From assembly GCA_041499515.1 (NCBI GenBank), contig JBGQKM010000093.1:1-19068 (forward strand): DNA of 19,068 bases, read 5' to 3'. The position numbers and the translations under genes are program-made. Below, piece after piece: positions 6,236 to 13,902 of this stretch. Origin of the DNA: PALSA-1355 sp041499515. GTDB lineage: Bacteria; Planctomycetota; Planctomycetia; Pirellulales; PALSA-1355. The notes beneath the pieces were generated by a model that saw only the letters and a list, made by a program, of their open reading frames with translations, did not search any database and was not told the origin of the DNA. Each line of letters starts with the position of its first letter. Position 1 is the first letter of the stretch.

Positions 6236-6439
6236 CGTCGGGCGCGTCGCCCCCGTGGCCCTACTCCCAAGGCAACCCGGGCCCGGGCCAGTCCCCAAAG
6301 CGGAGCCGAAACCCCGAGACACCGCGCGATGGTGGCAGCAAATCGTTTTGATAGAATCCATGTGTATGGTCCCTGGGCGACGGCGCTGGATACGGAACCC
6401 GGCGCGCGGCTCAGCACTTTTTGGCAGAGGAGAATGGCA

Positions 6440-7195
6440 ATGCTTCCTATCTTGAATCGCACGGCGTCTCGACTTTCGACCCGCGCGCGGATGTGCCTGG
6501 CGGCCTCGGCGGTGGTTGCCCTGGCTTCGCCGTTCATCAACGTATCGCGAACACCGATCGCACAGGCGGAGGACGCCGCGGCTGCGGCCACCACGCCCAA
6601 GGATCCGCCCACCGAGTTCTTTCCGCCGCTCACCAAGAGCGAGGAAAAGATCCTGGCCGAACTCGAAAGGCAAACCGCCGTTCTTGAATTCCAGGAGACG
6701 CCGCTGCAAGACGTATTGGACTTTCTCCAGGACCACCACGGGATCGAGATCCAGATAAATGTCAAAGCCCTGGAGGACGCCGCGATCAGTTCGGACACGC
6801 CTGTCACATTCCACTCGAAAAGCACGACACTCCGCTCGGCACTGCGTTTGATGCTTGGGAGCCTCGACCTGGCATTTGACGTCCATGACGACGTGTTGCA
6901 GATCACCACTAAAGAGCAAGGCGACGCATTGCTTTACACCCGGACCTATCCCGTCGACGATCTGGTCGAGCCGTCCGACTATGACAGCCTGATCAAAGCA
7001 ATCACGACCGGCGTATGTGGAAACACTTGGAATCTGGTTGGCGGGCCGGGAGAAATCGTTGCGGTGAAGGGCGCGAAAAGCCTGGTTGTGTTTCAAACGC
7101 ACGAAACCCACGACAAGGTCCTGGAACTGCTACGATCGCTGCGCGCGGCGCGCGATGCCACCGCCGGGCACGCCGACTTGAAGAAGAAGAAATAG
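6440..7195 (+). CDS. exported protein with a secretin/TonB short N-terminal (STN)-like domain
   Basis: Secreted or periplasmic protein of about 251 residues. I chose the ATG at 6440 because AGGAG ends seven bases before it; the ATG at 6434 is too close to that site, and the GTG-like start at 6329 has no support. The N terminus has an arginine-rich stretch, then LAASAVVALASPFINV and a likely AQA cleavage site, so it carries a signal peptide. The core, from ETPLQDVLDFLQDHHGIEIQ through SALRLMLGSLDLAFDVHDDV to LQITTKEQ, is the short domain found at the N terminus of secretins and TonB receptors. It is followed by YPVDDLV and a second alpha-beta unit (VKGAKSLVVFQTHETHDKVL), then a lysine tail. 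No secretin barrel follows. Stand-alone proteins of this type are numerous in planctomycetes and their role is unknown. Confidence 0.72.
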   Translation: MLPILNRTASRLSTRARMCLAASAVVALASPFINVSRTPIAQAEDAAAAATTPKDPPTEFFPPLTKSEEKILAELERQTAVLEFQETPLQDVLDFLQDHHGIEIQINVKALEDAAISSDTPVTFHSKSTTLRSALRLMLGSLDLAFDVHDDVLQITTKEQGDALLYTRTYPVDDLVEPSDYDSLIKAITTGVCGNTWNLVGGPGEIVAVKGAKSLVVFQTHETHDKVLELLRSLRAARDATAGHADLKKKK

Positions 7196-7226
7196 CGCGG
7201 GTCAAAAGGATGATGCGTGGCGCCAG

Positions 7227-7290
7227 GTGCCACTGGCTTTGCCAGTGGTCGTACCTTCCGACGCATTCGCACTGGCGGAGCCAGTGGCAC
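7227..7290. repeat. REP-like double hairpin between convergent genes
   Basis: Two hairpins, CACTGGC-TTT-GCCAGTG (7231-7247) and CACTGGC-GGA-GCCAGTG (7270-7286), are flanked by GTG and CAC so that the whole unit is also an inverted repeat (GTGCCACTGGC at 7227-7237, complement at 7280-7290). This bipartite form is typical of REP/BIME elements. It lies between the end of the STN-like gene (7195) and the end of the convergent oxidoreductase gene (7330) and may slow transcription from both sides, though neither hairpin has a T tract. A further small hairpin, CCGTTG-TTTTT-CAACGG, lies at 7309-7325. Confidence 0.75.
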
Positions 7291-7329
7291 ACGGCTCTTG
7301 ACGGTCATCCGTTGTTTTTCAACGGCCAC

Positions 7330-8988
7330 CTACGCGCCATTGTCGGCCGGATGCACGAGGCGGTAGGTTTTGTAGCCGCCGCTGATGTTGGACGCCGCGA
7401 ATCCTTTTTGCCGCAAAATCCGGGTCGCCAGATAACCGCGTTGTCCGACCTGGCAGTAGACGGCGATGTCGCGCTCGTGCGGCAATTCGCTCAGATGAGC
7501 TCGCAGATCGTCCACCGGGATGTTGACGGCCGCTGGAATATGGCCCGCGGAAAATTCCTCCGCCGTGCGCACGTCCAGCAAAAACGGACGCTGGTCCGGC
7601 GGCGTGGCCAGCAGCGTTTCGACATCGACTTGCGGGTGGTCGCCCCGCAGCCATCCGGCGGCCACGAACCCGGCCATGTTCACCGGGTCTTTGGCCGAGC
7701 CATATTGGGGCGCGTAAGCCAACTCCATCTCTTCGAGATCGAAAACGGTCATGCCGGCCTGAATCGCCACGGCCAGCACGTCGATCCGCTTGTCGACGCC
7801 CGCCCCGCCAACTGCCTGCGCGCCCAGCACGCGGCCAGTCTGCGGATCGAAGAGCAACTTGAGCGTCATGGCCTCGGCGCCGGGATAGTAGCCGGCATGA
7901 TGGGCCGGATGGACATAAATCTTTCGGTAGGGCCGTTTGGCTCGTCGCAGCACTTTTTCTGAACTGCCGGTCATCGCCGCCGTGCACTGGAACACGCCCA
8001 CGATGGCCGTGCCCTGGGTTCCGCGATAACGGGCCGTGCGACCGAAGATATTGTCGGCGGCGATCCGCCCCTGCCGATTGGCAGGCCCGGCCAGCGGCAC
8101 CTGCGTGGGCTCGCCGGTCACGAAATCCTGCACCTCGATCGCGTCGCCCACGGCATAAATATCGGGATCGCTGGTCTGCAGGCGATCGTTGACCCGAATG
8201 CCGCCGCGCGGACCGACTTCCAGCCCGGCGTCGACCGCCAAGGGGTTTTCCGGCCGCACGCCGATTCCCAAGACGACCAATTGTGCCGGCAGTTTTTGCC
8301 CCGACTTCAATTGGACGGCAAGTCCCTCGGGCGTCTGCTGGAACGCCTCGGCGGATTGGCCCAAGAGCAAGGTGACGCCCTGGGCCGTCAGGTGTTCGGC
8401 GATTGGCGTGGTCATTTCCTTGTCGAACGGCGGCAGGACCTGGTCTTGCAGCTCGACCACCGTGGTGGCGATGCCGCGACGCACGAGATTCTCGACAAGC
8501 TCCAGGCCGATGAAGCCCGCCCCCACGACCACCGCCTGCCGCACGCCCTCTGCGAGCCGTTGCACGATGCGGTCCATGTCTTGCATGTTTCGCAGCGTGA
8601 AGATGCCGGGCAGGTCGATGCCCGGAATCGGCGGCCGCAGCGGAGCGGCTCCCGGCGCGAGGATCAGCTTGTCGTAGCTTTCTTCATACACGCGTCCCGT
8701 GTCGAGCTGGCGGATGCGAACTTTTTTTGATGTCCGGTCGATGGCTTCGACCGACGAATGAACGCGCACGTCGAGATTGTAGCGGGTCTGCATGCGCTGG
8801 GGCGTGACGATCAGCAGTTTGTCTCGATCGACGATCTGGCCGCCGACGTAATAGGGCAGCCCGCAATTGGCAAACGAAACGTCCGGCCCACGCTCGACCA
8901 GCACGATGTGGGCGTCTTCCGACAAACGCCTGGCGCGCGCGGCCGCCGAGGCCCCTCCGGCGACGCCCCCGATGATGAGCAATTTCAT
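7330..8988 (-). CDS. CoA-disulfide reductase-type flavoprotein fused to a rhodanese domain
   Basis: Protein of 552 residues in two parts. Residues 1 to about 440 are a pyridine-nucleotide-disulfide oxidoreductase: an FAD dinucleotide fold begins KLLIIGGVAGGASAAARARR, the active cysteine is C42 in SFANCGLPYYVGG (the single-cysteine signature of CoA-disulfide reductases), an NAD(P)H fold has VVVGAGFIGLE, and the second FAD-contact block reads DIYAVGDAIEV. Residues about 465-552 are a rhodanese domain with LLDVRTAEEFSAGHIPAAVN and the catalytic cysteine C512 in VYCQVGQRG. Such CoADR-RHD fusions reduce CoA disulfides, CoA persulfides or polysulfide with NAD(P)H and handle sulfane sulfur. The start ATG at 8988 is the only reasonable one. 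The gene follows the YgaP-like rhodanese by 101 bases and is probably the last gene of the ArsR-controlled operon. Confidence 0.92.
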   Translation of the reverse strand: MKLLIIGGVAGGASAAARARRLSEDAHIVLVERGPDVSFANCGLPYYVGGQIVDRDKLLIVTPQRMQTRYNLDVRVHSSVEAIDRTSKKVRIRQLDTGRVYEESYDKLILAPGAAPLRPPIPGIDLPGIFTLRNMQDMDRIVQRLAEGVRQAVVVGAGFIGLELVENLVRRGIATTVVELQDQVLPPFDKEMTTPIAEHLTAQGVTLLLGQSAEAFQQTPEGLAVQLKSGQKLPAQLVVLGIGVRPENPLAVDAGLEVGPRGGIRVNDRLQTSDPDIYAVGDAIEVQDFVTGEPTQVPLAGPANRQGRIAADNIFGRTARYRGTQGTAIVGVFQCTAAMTGSSEKVLRRAKRPYRKIYVHPAHHAGYYPGAEAMTLKLLFDPQTGRVLGAQAVGGAGVDKRIDVLAVAIQAGMTVFDLEEMELAYAPQYGSAKDPVNMAGFVAAGWLRGDHPQVDVETLLATPPDQRPFLLDVRTAEEFSAGHIPAAVNIPVDDLRAHLSELPHERDIAVYCQVGQRGYLATRILRQKGFAASNISGGYKTYRLVHPADNGA

Positions 8989-9089
8989 AAAAGAGCCTTT
9001 TCGCTGCGAGTATTGGAGATTGACGCCCCACGGTCACATGACGTTCTTGGCCAGCGAAGTTTCACCGTCGCTGGCAGCTTAGCACCGCA

Positions 9090-9665
9090 CTAATGCTGCA
9101 CGTTTTGGCTCATGCCGCACGCATCGGCCGATCCCTGGACTCGGTTCCAGGGCATGCGGGCCAGCAGCAGGCCCATGCCGCAGGTGTCGGTGACGCCGGA
9201 GAAAACCAATCCGGCGCCGACAAAGGCCGACAGGCCGAAGAACGCCGGGTGGACGAACCAGCCCAGCGCTGCGCCGAGCAACACGAGCGATCCGGCCGCG
9301 ATCCGCACCTGGCGCTCCAGCGAAACGGCCTTTTGGCCCCGGACCACCGGCAGGCCACAATTGGCCCAGGCCAGCGTGCCTCCCTCGACGTTAACCACGT
9401 TGGCGTCGCCGAAGCTGAGAAACTTCTCACACGCCTGCCGCGCCCGGCCGCCCGAGCGGCAGATCACATACAACGGCTCTTGCAGCGCGGCGTCGCGGGC
9501 CTGAGCCATCGTGCGCTGGTCGAGTTGATCCAGCGGCAGATTGCGGGCCTGGGCGACGTGCAGCTCGCGATATTCCGCGGGCGTGCGAACGTCGATGAGC
9601 GCGATCGCTTGGCCCCGCGCGCAAAGATCGGCCAGGGCCCGGGGCGTAATGGTTGCGGTGCTCAT
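9090..9665 (-). CDS. YgaP-like membrane-anchored rhodanese (rhodanese + DUF2892)
   Basis: Protein of 191 residues. Residues 5-115 are a rhodanese domain with ALIDVRTPAEYRELHV and the persulfide-carrying cysteine C69 in VICRSGGRARQA. Residues about 118-175 hold two short membrane helices separated by a short loop (SLVLLGAALGWFV and FFGLSAFVGAGLVFSG), followed by TDTCGMGLLLARMPWNR, the DUF2892 signature. This is the architecture of E. coli YgaP, an inner-membrane sulfurtransferase. The start ATG at 9665 has GGGAG seven bases upstream; a start at 9728 would overlap the ArsR gene and is less likely. It follows the ArsR gene by 43 bases, reproducing the ygaVP order. The C-terminal CGMSQ adds another cysteine. 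It probably passes sulfane sulfur at the membrane, with the downstream CoADR-rhodanese as reductase. Confidence 0.9.
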   Translation of the reverse strand: MSTATITPRALADLCARGQAIALIDVRTPAEYRELHVAQARNLPLDQLDQRTMAQARDAALQEPLYVICRSGGRARQACEKFLSFGDANVVNVEGGTLAWANCGLPVVRGQKAVSLERQVRIAAGSLVLLGAALGWFVHPAFFGLSAFVGAGLVFSGVTDTCGMGLLLARMPWNRVQGSADACGMSQNVQH

Positions 9666-9708
9666 GGTTATCTCCCGGAGTTCCTTGTTATATTGTGGAT
9701 AAGAAAAA

Positions 9709-10029
9709 CTAGCGGCGTCCGTCGCCAAAGCGGGCCTCGACGCAAGCCATGATGTTCGCCAGATGGGGTTCCACGACGTGGTAGTAAGCCTTGCGGCCCT
9801 GCTTGTCGCTGCGCAGAAATCCGCAGCGCTGCATCAAGCGAAGATGCTCGGAGGCCATGTGGCTGGGCAGCTCGCAGGCCTCGGCAAGTTCGCCCACCGT
9901 ATAGCGTCCCTGCAGCAGCATTTGCACGATCCGCAGACGATGCGGGTGGGCCAACGTCTTCAAGCATTCGGCGGCCTCGGCCAGCGAGGCGAGCGTCGTC
10001 AATTTCGGGAGCCGGGTTTTGGTTTTCAT
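9709..10029 (-). CDS. ArsR-family transcriptional repressor (YgaV-like position)
   Basis: Protein of 106 residues, a normal ArsR length. A winged helix-turn-helix covers LAHPHRLRIVQMLLQGRYTV, the recognition helix ELPSHMASEHLRLMQRCGFL and the wing RSDKQGRKAYYHV. The ATG at 10029 has GGAGAA seven bases upstream. Cysteines lie at 22, 52, 69 and 96; there is no ELCVCDL metal-binding box, so arsenic sensing by that route is unlikely. Position first in an operon of two rhodanese proteins suggests a reactive-sulfur or redox sensor of the BigR/SqrR/YgaV kind, perhaps through C22 and C96 or C52 and C69, though these positions do not obviously match the known cysteine pair of those regulators. A palindrome within its own promoter suggests autorepression. 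Confidence 0.9.
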   Translation of the reverse strand: MKTKTRLPKLTTLASLAEAAECLKTLAHPHRLRIVQMLLQGRYTVGELAEACELPSHMASEHLRLMQRCGFLRSDKQGRKAYYHVVEPHLANIMACVEARFGDGRR

Positions 10030-10048
10030 GCGTGTTCTCCAATACTCA

Positions 10049-10076
10049 AATATATCGGAATATTACGATATGTCAA
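10049..10076 (-). promoter_or_regulatory. promoter and operator of the ArsR-rhodanese operon
   Basis: On the minus strand a perfect -35 box TTGACA (10076-10071) is followed after 16 bases by TATATT (10054-10049). Between and overlapping them lies the inverted repeat ATATCG-GAATATTA-CGATAT (10052-10071, plus-strand reading), a 6-base arm with 8-base spacer. A dimeric ArsR repressor bound there would block RNA polymerase. The leader to the ATG is only about 15-20 bases. Confidence 0.75.
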
Positions 10077-10256
10077 GTTAGTTTGTTTTTACCAGGATCC
10101 ATTTCCCGATGCGGACAGGGCGAATTGGACCAGCGCGCGGGGTGCTATCTTCGGGCTCTCTGGGCCACTAGAATGGCGGCTTTTGCAGCTAGCAGACACA
10201 GGCGCCCTGCGACGGTCGGCCATCTGCGGTGCATCTCAAGGCGAGGAGTTCGAAGG

Positions 10257-11540
10257 ATGTCGACGCCCAGCAAGAAGCCGTCCCAGTCCGCCAGAAGCGA
10301 AATTGCCACCCCGGGGGCGGAAGTCGGCATCATGCCGATGGATCTCACGATTCGCGGCCAGCTCTCGATCATGATGTTCCTCCAGTATTTCGTGTGGGGA
10401 ACCTGGTTCGTGACGATGGGGACGTACCTGGGAACGCTTGGTTTTTCGGGTGAACGAATCGGCCTGGCCTACGGCACCTCGGCGTTGGGGGCCATCATCG
10501 CGCCGTTTTTCGTGGGCATGATCGCCGACCGGTTTTTTGCGACGCAACATATTCTAGCGGCCTTGCATCTGGTCGGCGCGATGCTGCTTTATTTCGTCTC
10601 GACGGTGGACCAGTTCGCCGCGTTTTATCCGCTGATGCTGCTGTACTTCATGTGCTACATGCCGACCCTGGCCCTGACCAATTCGCTCTCCTTCAGCCAC
10701 ATGACCAGTCCCGAGAAGCAATTTCCGGGCATTCGCGTGCTGGGAACCATCGGCTGGATCGCGGCCGGATTGTTGATCGGCTTCTTGGAATTGGAGCGCA
10801 CGAATACCGCGATGCAGATCGGCGCCGTTGCCTCCGCGATTTTGGGGCTGTACTGCCTGACGTTGCCGCACACTCCGCCGGCCGATTCGGGCGGGCGCAT
10901 CAACCTGCGCGCTATCCTGGGGCTCGACGCCCTGAGCATGATGAAGCAATGGTCGTTCGCCGTGTTTGTCGTCGGCTCCTTCCTGATCTGCATTCCCTTG
11001 CAGTTCTATTACGGATTCACCAATCAGTTTCTCAACGATATCGGGGTGGTGAACGCGGCGGGCAAGATGACTATCGGCCAGATGTCCGAAATCTTTTTCA
11101 TGCTCATCATGCCGGTGTTCTTCGTGCGGTTGGGGGTCAAGTACATGCTGCTGGTGGGCATGGCCGCCTGGGCCACGCGCTATGTGTTGTTCGGCTTCGG
11201 CAACGCCACCGACACAATGTGGATGCTCTATATCGGCATCGCGCTGCACGGCATCTGCTACGACTTCTTTTTCGTCACGGGCTATATTTATGTCGACAAG
11301 AAGGCCGACGAATCGATCCGCGCTTCGGCCCAAGGCTTCATCACGTTCATCACCTGGGGCGTGGGAGGATTCATCGGCACCTGGCTGGGGGGAAAAACTT
11401 CGGACTTCTATACCATCGACGGCCAACACGACTGGCGGCCGTTTTGGCTGGTGCCGGCGGTGGCCGCGGGCGTCGTCACCCTGGCTTTTGCGGTCCTGTT
11501 CCGCGATCGGGTCGACGTCGAAGATACGGCCAAGGCCTGA
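10257..11540 (+). CDS. NupG-like nucleoside:proton symporter (major facilitator superfamily)
   Basis: Membrane transporter of 427 residues with about twelve hydrophobic segments. The start LQYFVWGTWFVTMGTYLG, the AYGTSALGAIIAPFFVGMIADRFF block, LALTNSLSFSHM with PGIRVLGTIGWIAAGLLIG, and the late YDFFFVTGYIYVDKKADESIRASAQ are the conserved regions of the Nuc_H_symport family (E. coli NupG and XapB). Members import nucleosides with protons. The ATG at 10257 follows GAGGAG by nine bases; the N terminus carries about 28 polar residues before MDLTIRGQL, longer than in NupG. The gene is divergent from the ArsR operon and shares its intergenic region, though no clear promoter of its own is visible (a TTGGAC/TATCTT pair at 10125-10151 has a spacer of only 15). 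Similar carriers in planctomycetes often lie beside sugar-catabolism genes, so other ribosides or sugars are possible substrates. Confidence 0.88.
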   Translation: MSTPSKKPSQSARSEIATPGAEVGIMPMDLTIRGQLSIMMFLQYFVWGTWFVTMGTYLGTLGFSGERIGLAYGTSALGAIIAPFFVGMIADRFFATQHILAALHLVGAMLLYFVSTVDQFAAFYPLMLLYFMCYMPTLALTNSLSFSHMTSPEKQFPGIRVLGTIGWIAAGLLIGFLELERTNTAMQIGAVASAILGLYCLTLPHTPPADSGGRINLRAILGLDALSMMKQWSFAVFVVGSFLICIPLQFYYGFTNQFLNDIGVVNAAGKMTIGQMSEIFFMLIMPVFFVRLGVKYMLLVGMAAWATRYVLFGFGNATDTMWMLYIGIALHGICYDFFFVTGYIYVDKKADESIRASAQGFITFITWGVGGFIGTWLGGKTSDFYTIDGQHDWRPFWLVPAVAAGVVTLAFAVLFRDRVDVEDTAKA

Positions 11541-11704
11541 CGCCATCGGGTGCCGATCGTGACGGCTGCGCCAGACATAGTGCGCTTGCGGCGCCGGCCG
11601 GGGTGCTCTGGAAATCGGCGGCGAATCGGGGTTTAAGCTACGCTTGAACACCGATAAATACGCGTTATTTCGCGCAAACCGCGGCTTTTCAGCGTCATCT
11701 GCCC

Positions 11705-12808
11705 ATGCCCAAAGATCGTCTTCATCCCGGTAGTCTCACCGGAAGCAAAGCGCTAGCCCGGCTGGCGCTGGTCGTGTTTCTGTTGACCGCGATCTTTTTC
11801 GTCGCCATTACGTTTTCGTCGCTCAAGAGCGGCTTTGCCGATGCCCCCAGCCGCGGCCCAGGGGACGTGGGCCTGTATCGCGCGGAAGTCGATCGGATCC
11901 GCGCCGGCCAGTCGTATTACGATGCGGCCGCCGCCGAACTGCGCGAGCGAGGCTACCCGACGCGCAGCATTTTCAATTGGCGCACGCCGCTGCCGGTGTG
12001 GCTGATCGGCGTATTGCCGGACGTGGCGCTTTCCAACGCGATCCTTGGTTTGTTGGGATTGCTGTTGGTGTGTCTAAGCTTTCGGTTGCTCACGGAACAA
12101 GCCGGGCTGAAGCAGGCGTTGCTGGGCGTGGTCTTGCTCAGCGGCGCGCTCTTGCCATGCGTGTTGGGCGATCTGGTGGTGATGTCCGAGCTGTGGTCGG
12201 GCGTGTTGATCGCCCTGTCGGCGGTTTGCTTGGGCCTGGGGCGGACGAGGTCGGGCATCTTGGCCGGCATCGCGGCGCTTTTCTTTCGCGAGTTGGCCGC
12301 CCCCTATTGCCTGGTTTGCCTGCTGCTGGCCGCGTGGGATCGCCGCTATCGCGAACTGGCCGCCTGGGCGGCCGGCTTGGCGGCGTATGCCGTCTATTTT
12401 GGTTTCCACATGGCCCAAGTCCTGCCCAGGGTTTCGCCCGACGCCGTGGCCCACGCCGACGGTTGGATTCGCTTCGGCGCCGCGGGGTTTTTGATCTCGA
12501 CGGCGCAGATGAACGTCTACCTGCTGCTCTTGCCGCAGTGGGTGACAGCCATTTATCTGGCCTGCACGTTTTGGGGATGCGCGAACTGGAATACCGCGGC
12601 CGGCCGGTTGATCGGCTTGACGATCGCAGTCTATGCCGTGGCGTTCAGCGTGGCCGGACACGATTTCAATCAGTACTGGGGCTCGCTGACCGCGCCGCTG
12701 TTGTGCCTGGCCGCCTGCCGGTTTCCCGGCACGATTCGGCAGTTATGGATCGCCGCCGCGTGGAATCCCCGGCCGGCACCTCGCCGCTTAGCTGCCCTGC
12801 GGCATTGA
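11705..12808 (+). CDS. GT-C-type membrane glycosyltransferase-like protein
   Basis: Polytopic protein of 367 residues with a first helix at about 17-37 and eight or more further hydrophobic segments. After the first helix comes a luminal-type loop with GPGDVGLYRAEVDRIRAGQ; the D54-x-x-x-Y58 pattern and the following amphipathic stretch resemble the catalytic loop of polyprenyl-phosphate-sugar-dependent GT-C enzymes (GT39/GT87 groups). It would transfer a sugar on the periplasmic side, but donor and acceptor are unknown. It is shorter than most GT39 proteins and lacks a C-terminal soluble domain. The start ATG at 11705 has no strong ribosome-binding site. Its last 21 bases overlap the end of the convergent GT2 gene. 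Confidence 0.6.
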   Translation: MPKDRLHPGSLTGSKALARLALVVFLLTAIFFVAITFSSLKSGFADAPSRGPGDVGLYRAEVDRIRAGQSYYDAAAAELRERGYPTRSIFNWRTPLPVWLIGVLPDVALSNAILGLLGLLLVCLSFRLLTEQAGLKQALLGVVLLSGALLPCVLGDLVVMSELWSGVLIALSAVCLGLGRTRSGILAGIAALFFRELAAPYCLVCLLLAAWDRRYRELAAWAAGLAAYAVYFGFHMAQVLPRVSPDAVAHADGWIRFGAAGFLISTAQMNVYLLLLPQWVTAIYLACTFWGCANWNTAAGRLIGLTIAVYAVAFSVAGHDFNQYWGSLTAPLLCLAACRFPGTIRQLWIAAAWNPRPAPRRLAALRH

Positions 12809-13894
12809 TCCGGCCGAGTCTCGATTGCGCTGGCCGACCGTGGCTTCGGTCAGTTGCAGCAACTGCACGGATTCGGCCAGCAGTTGGTCGTAACCGGCGT
12901 CGTCATGGGCCGCCGGCGTCTGCTCGGTATCGGAGGCCGACTCGCTCGGCTGCGCGTTGACGCACCGCTCGACGAGATACAACGGCCGGCCGCGAACCTG
13001 ATCGTAGATGCGGGCCACGTACTCGCCCAGCATGCTGATTCCCAAGGCGTTGACCGCGCCGAAAAAGCTGCCGATCAAAACCTGCGAGGCCCAACCGGGC
13101 ACGGCCAGGTCGGTAAACAGCCGGCAAAACAGCGAGAACCCGCTGAGCGCGACGAACACGGCCAGAGCCGAGTAGCCGATCAGCGAAAACAGGGCCAGCG
13201 GAAAGGTGGAAAACGAAAACACGGCCGTCTTGGCCAGCCGCCACAGGCCGCGCAGCGAGACCCGCGGCCGGCCGTCGTAGCGGGCCTCGCGCCGCACTTC
13301 GATGCCTTGCTGTTTGAAGCCGACCCACGATCGCAGGCCCGGCAAATAGCGGTCGCGTTCGCCAAGCAGCACGATTTCGCGCACCACGCGGGCGTCGATC
13401 AAGCTGAAATTGCCGGCGTCGACCGGAATTTTCGTGCTGGCGATCGCGGCCAGCAGTCGATGAAACGCGGCGAACAGGCAGCGCTTCCACCAGGCTTCCT
13501 GTCGATGGCTGCGAATCGCGTAGACGACGTCATAGCCGGCTTGCCACTGCACCAGGAAACGCTCCAGCGTCTCGGGCGCGTCTTGCATGTCGCTGTCCAT
13601 CAACAGCACCACGTCGCCTCGCACGTGGGCCAGACCGGCTTGGACGGCCGCCTGGTGTCCGAAGTTGCGCGATAGATGGACGACGCGCACCTGCGGATTC
13701 GCGGCGGCCAGGCTGTCGAGAATCTCGCCGCTGCCGTCGCGCGAACCATCGTCGACGAAGATGATTTCCTGCCGCGCGCCGCTGGCTGCGATCGCGTCGC
13801 GCACCCGGCGAAACAGTTCCTGCAGCGCGCCGACTTCGTCATAAACCGGCAGCACGGCGCTGATCAGGATTTTGTTCACCGCAGGGCGTGACAT
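12788..13894 (-). CDS. family 2 glycosyltransferase, GtrB/ArnC/DPM1-like polyprenyl-phosphate glycosyltransferase
   Basis: Protein of 368 residues. The N-terminal GT-A domain shows VLPVYDE at about 15-21, IIFVDDGSRDGS at 44-55, HLSRNFGHQAAVQAG, and the metal-binding DSDMQDAPE near 100. Two membrane helices near 235-300 (ALFSLIGYSALAVFVAL and VLIGSFFGAVNALGISML) are followed by GEYVARIYDQVRGRPLYLV, the conserved close of this family. It should move a sugar from a nucleotide donor to undecaprenyl phosphate at the inner leaflet, making the donor for GT-C enzymes. The ATG at 13894 has AGGA about seven bases upstream; open frame continues to 14761 but those residues are non-coding shadow of the next gene. 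A hydrophilic tail of about 55 residues is a local addition. It begins nine bases after the YfhO-like gene ends and is the last gene of the operon. Confidence 0.9.
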   Translation of the reverse strand: MSRPAVNKILISAVLPVYDEVGALQELFRRVRDAIAASGARQEIIFVDDGSRDGSGEILDSLAAANPQVRVVHLSRNFGHQAAVQAGLAHVRGDVVLLMDSDMQDAPETLERFLVQWQAGYDVVYAIRSHRQEAWWKRCLFAAFHRLLAAIASTKIPVDAGNFSLIDARVVREIVLLGERDRYLPGLRSWVGFKQQGIEVRREARYDGRPRVSLRGLWRLAKTAVFSFSTFPLALFSLIGYSALAVFVALSGFSLFCRLFTDLAVPGWASQVLIGSFFGAVNALGISMLGEYVARIYDQVRGRPLYLVERCVNAQPSESASDTEQTPAAHDDAGYDQLLAESVQLLQLTEATVGQRNRDSAGSMPQGS

Positions 13895-13902
13895 ATCAGA
13901 TC

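Noticed and set aside
6276..6357. Promoter for the STN-like gene (TAGAAT at 6352-6357) and a CCCGGG-rich palindrome nearby
   Set aside because: No -35 box at an acceptable distance, and the GC palindrome is short and expected in GC-rich DNA.
5144..7111. 655-codon open frame on the minus strand opposite the MBL and STN-like genes
   Set aside because: It is antisense to two well-supported genes, is rich in Arg/Gly/His/Gln of the kind seen in GC-rich shadow frames, and shows no domain.
10554..11651. 365-codon minus-strand open frame opposite the nucleoside transporter
   Set aside because: The transporter frame has clear family motifs and helices; the antisense frame is low-complexity His/Gln/Arg-rich shadow.
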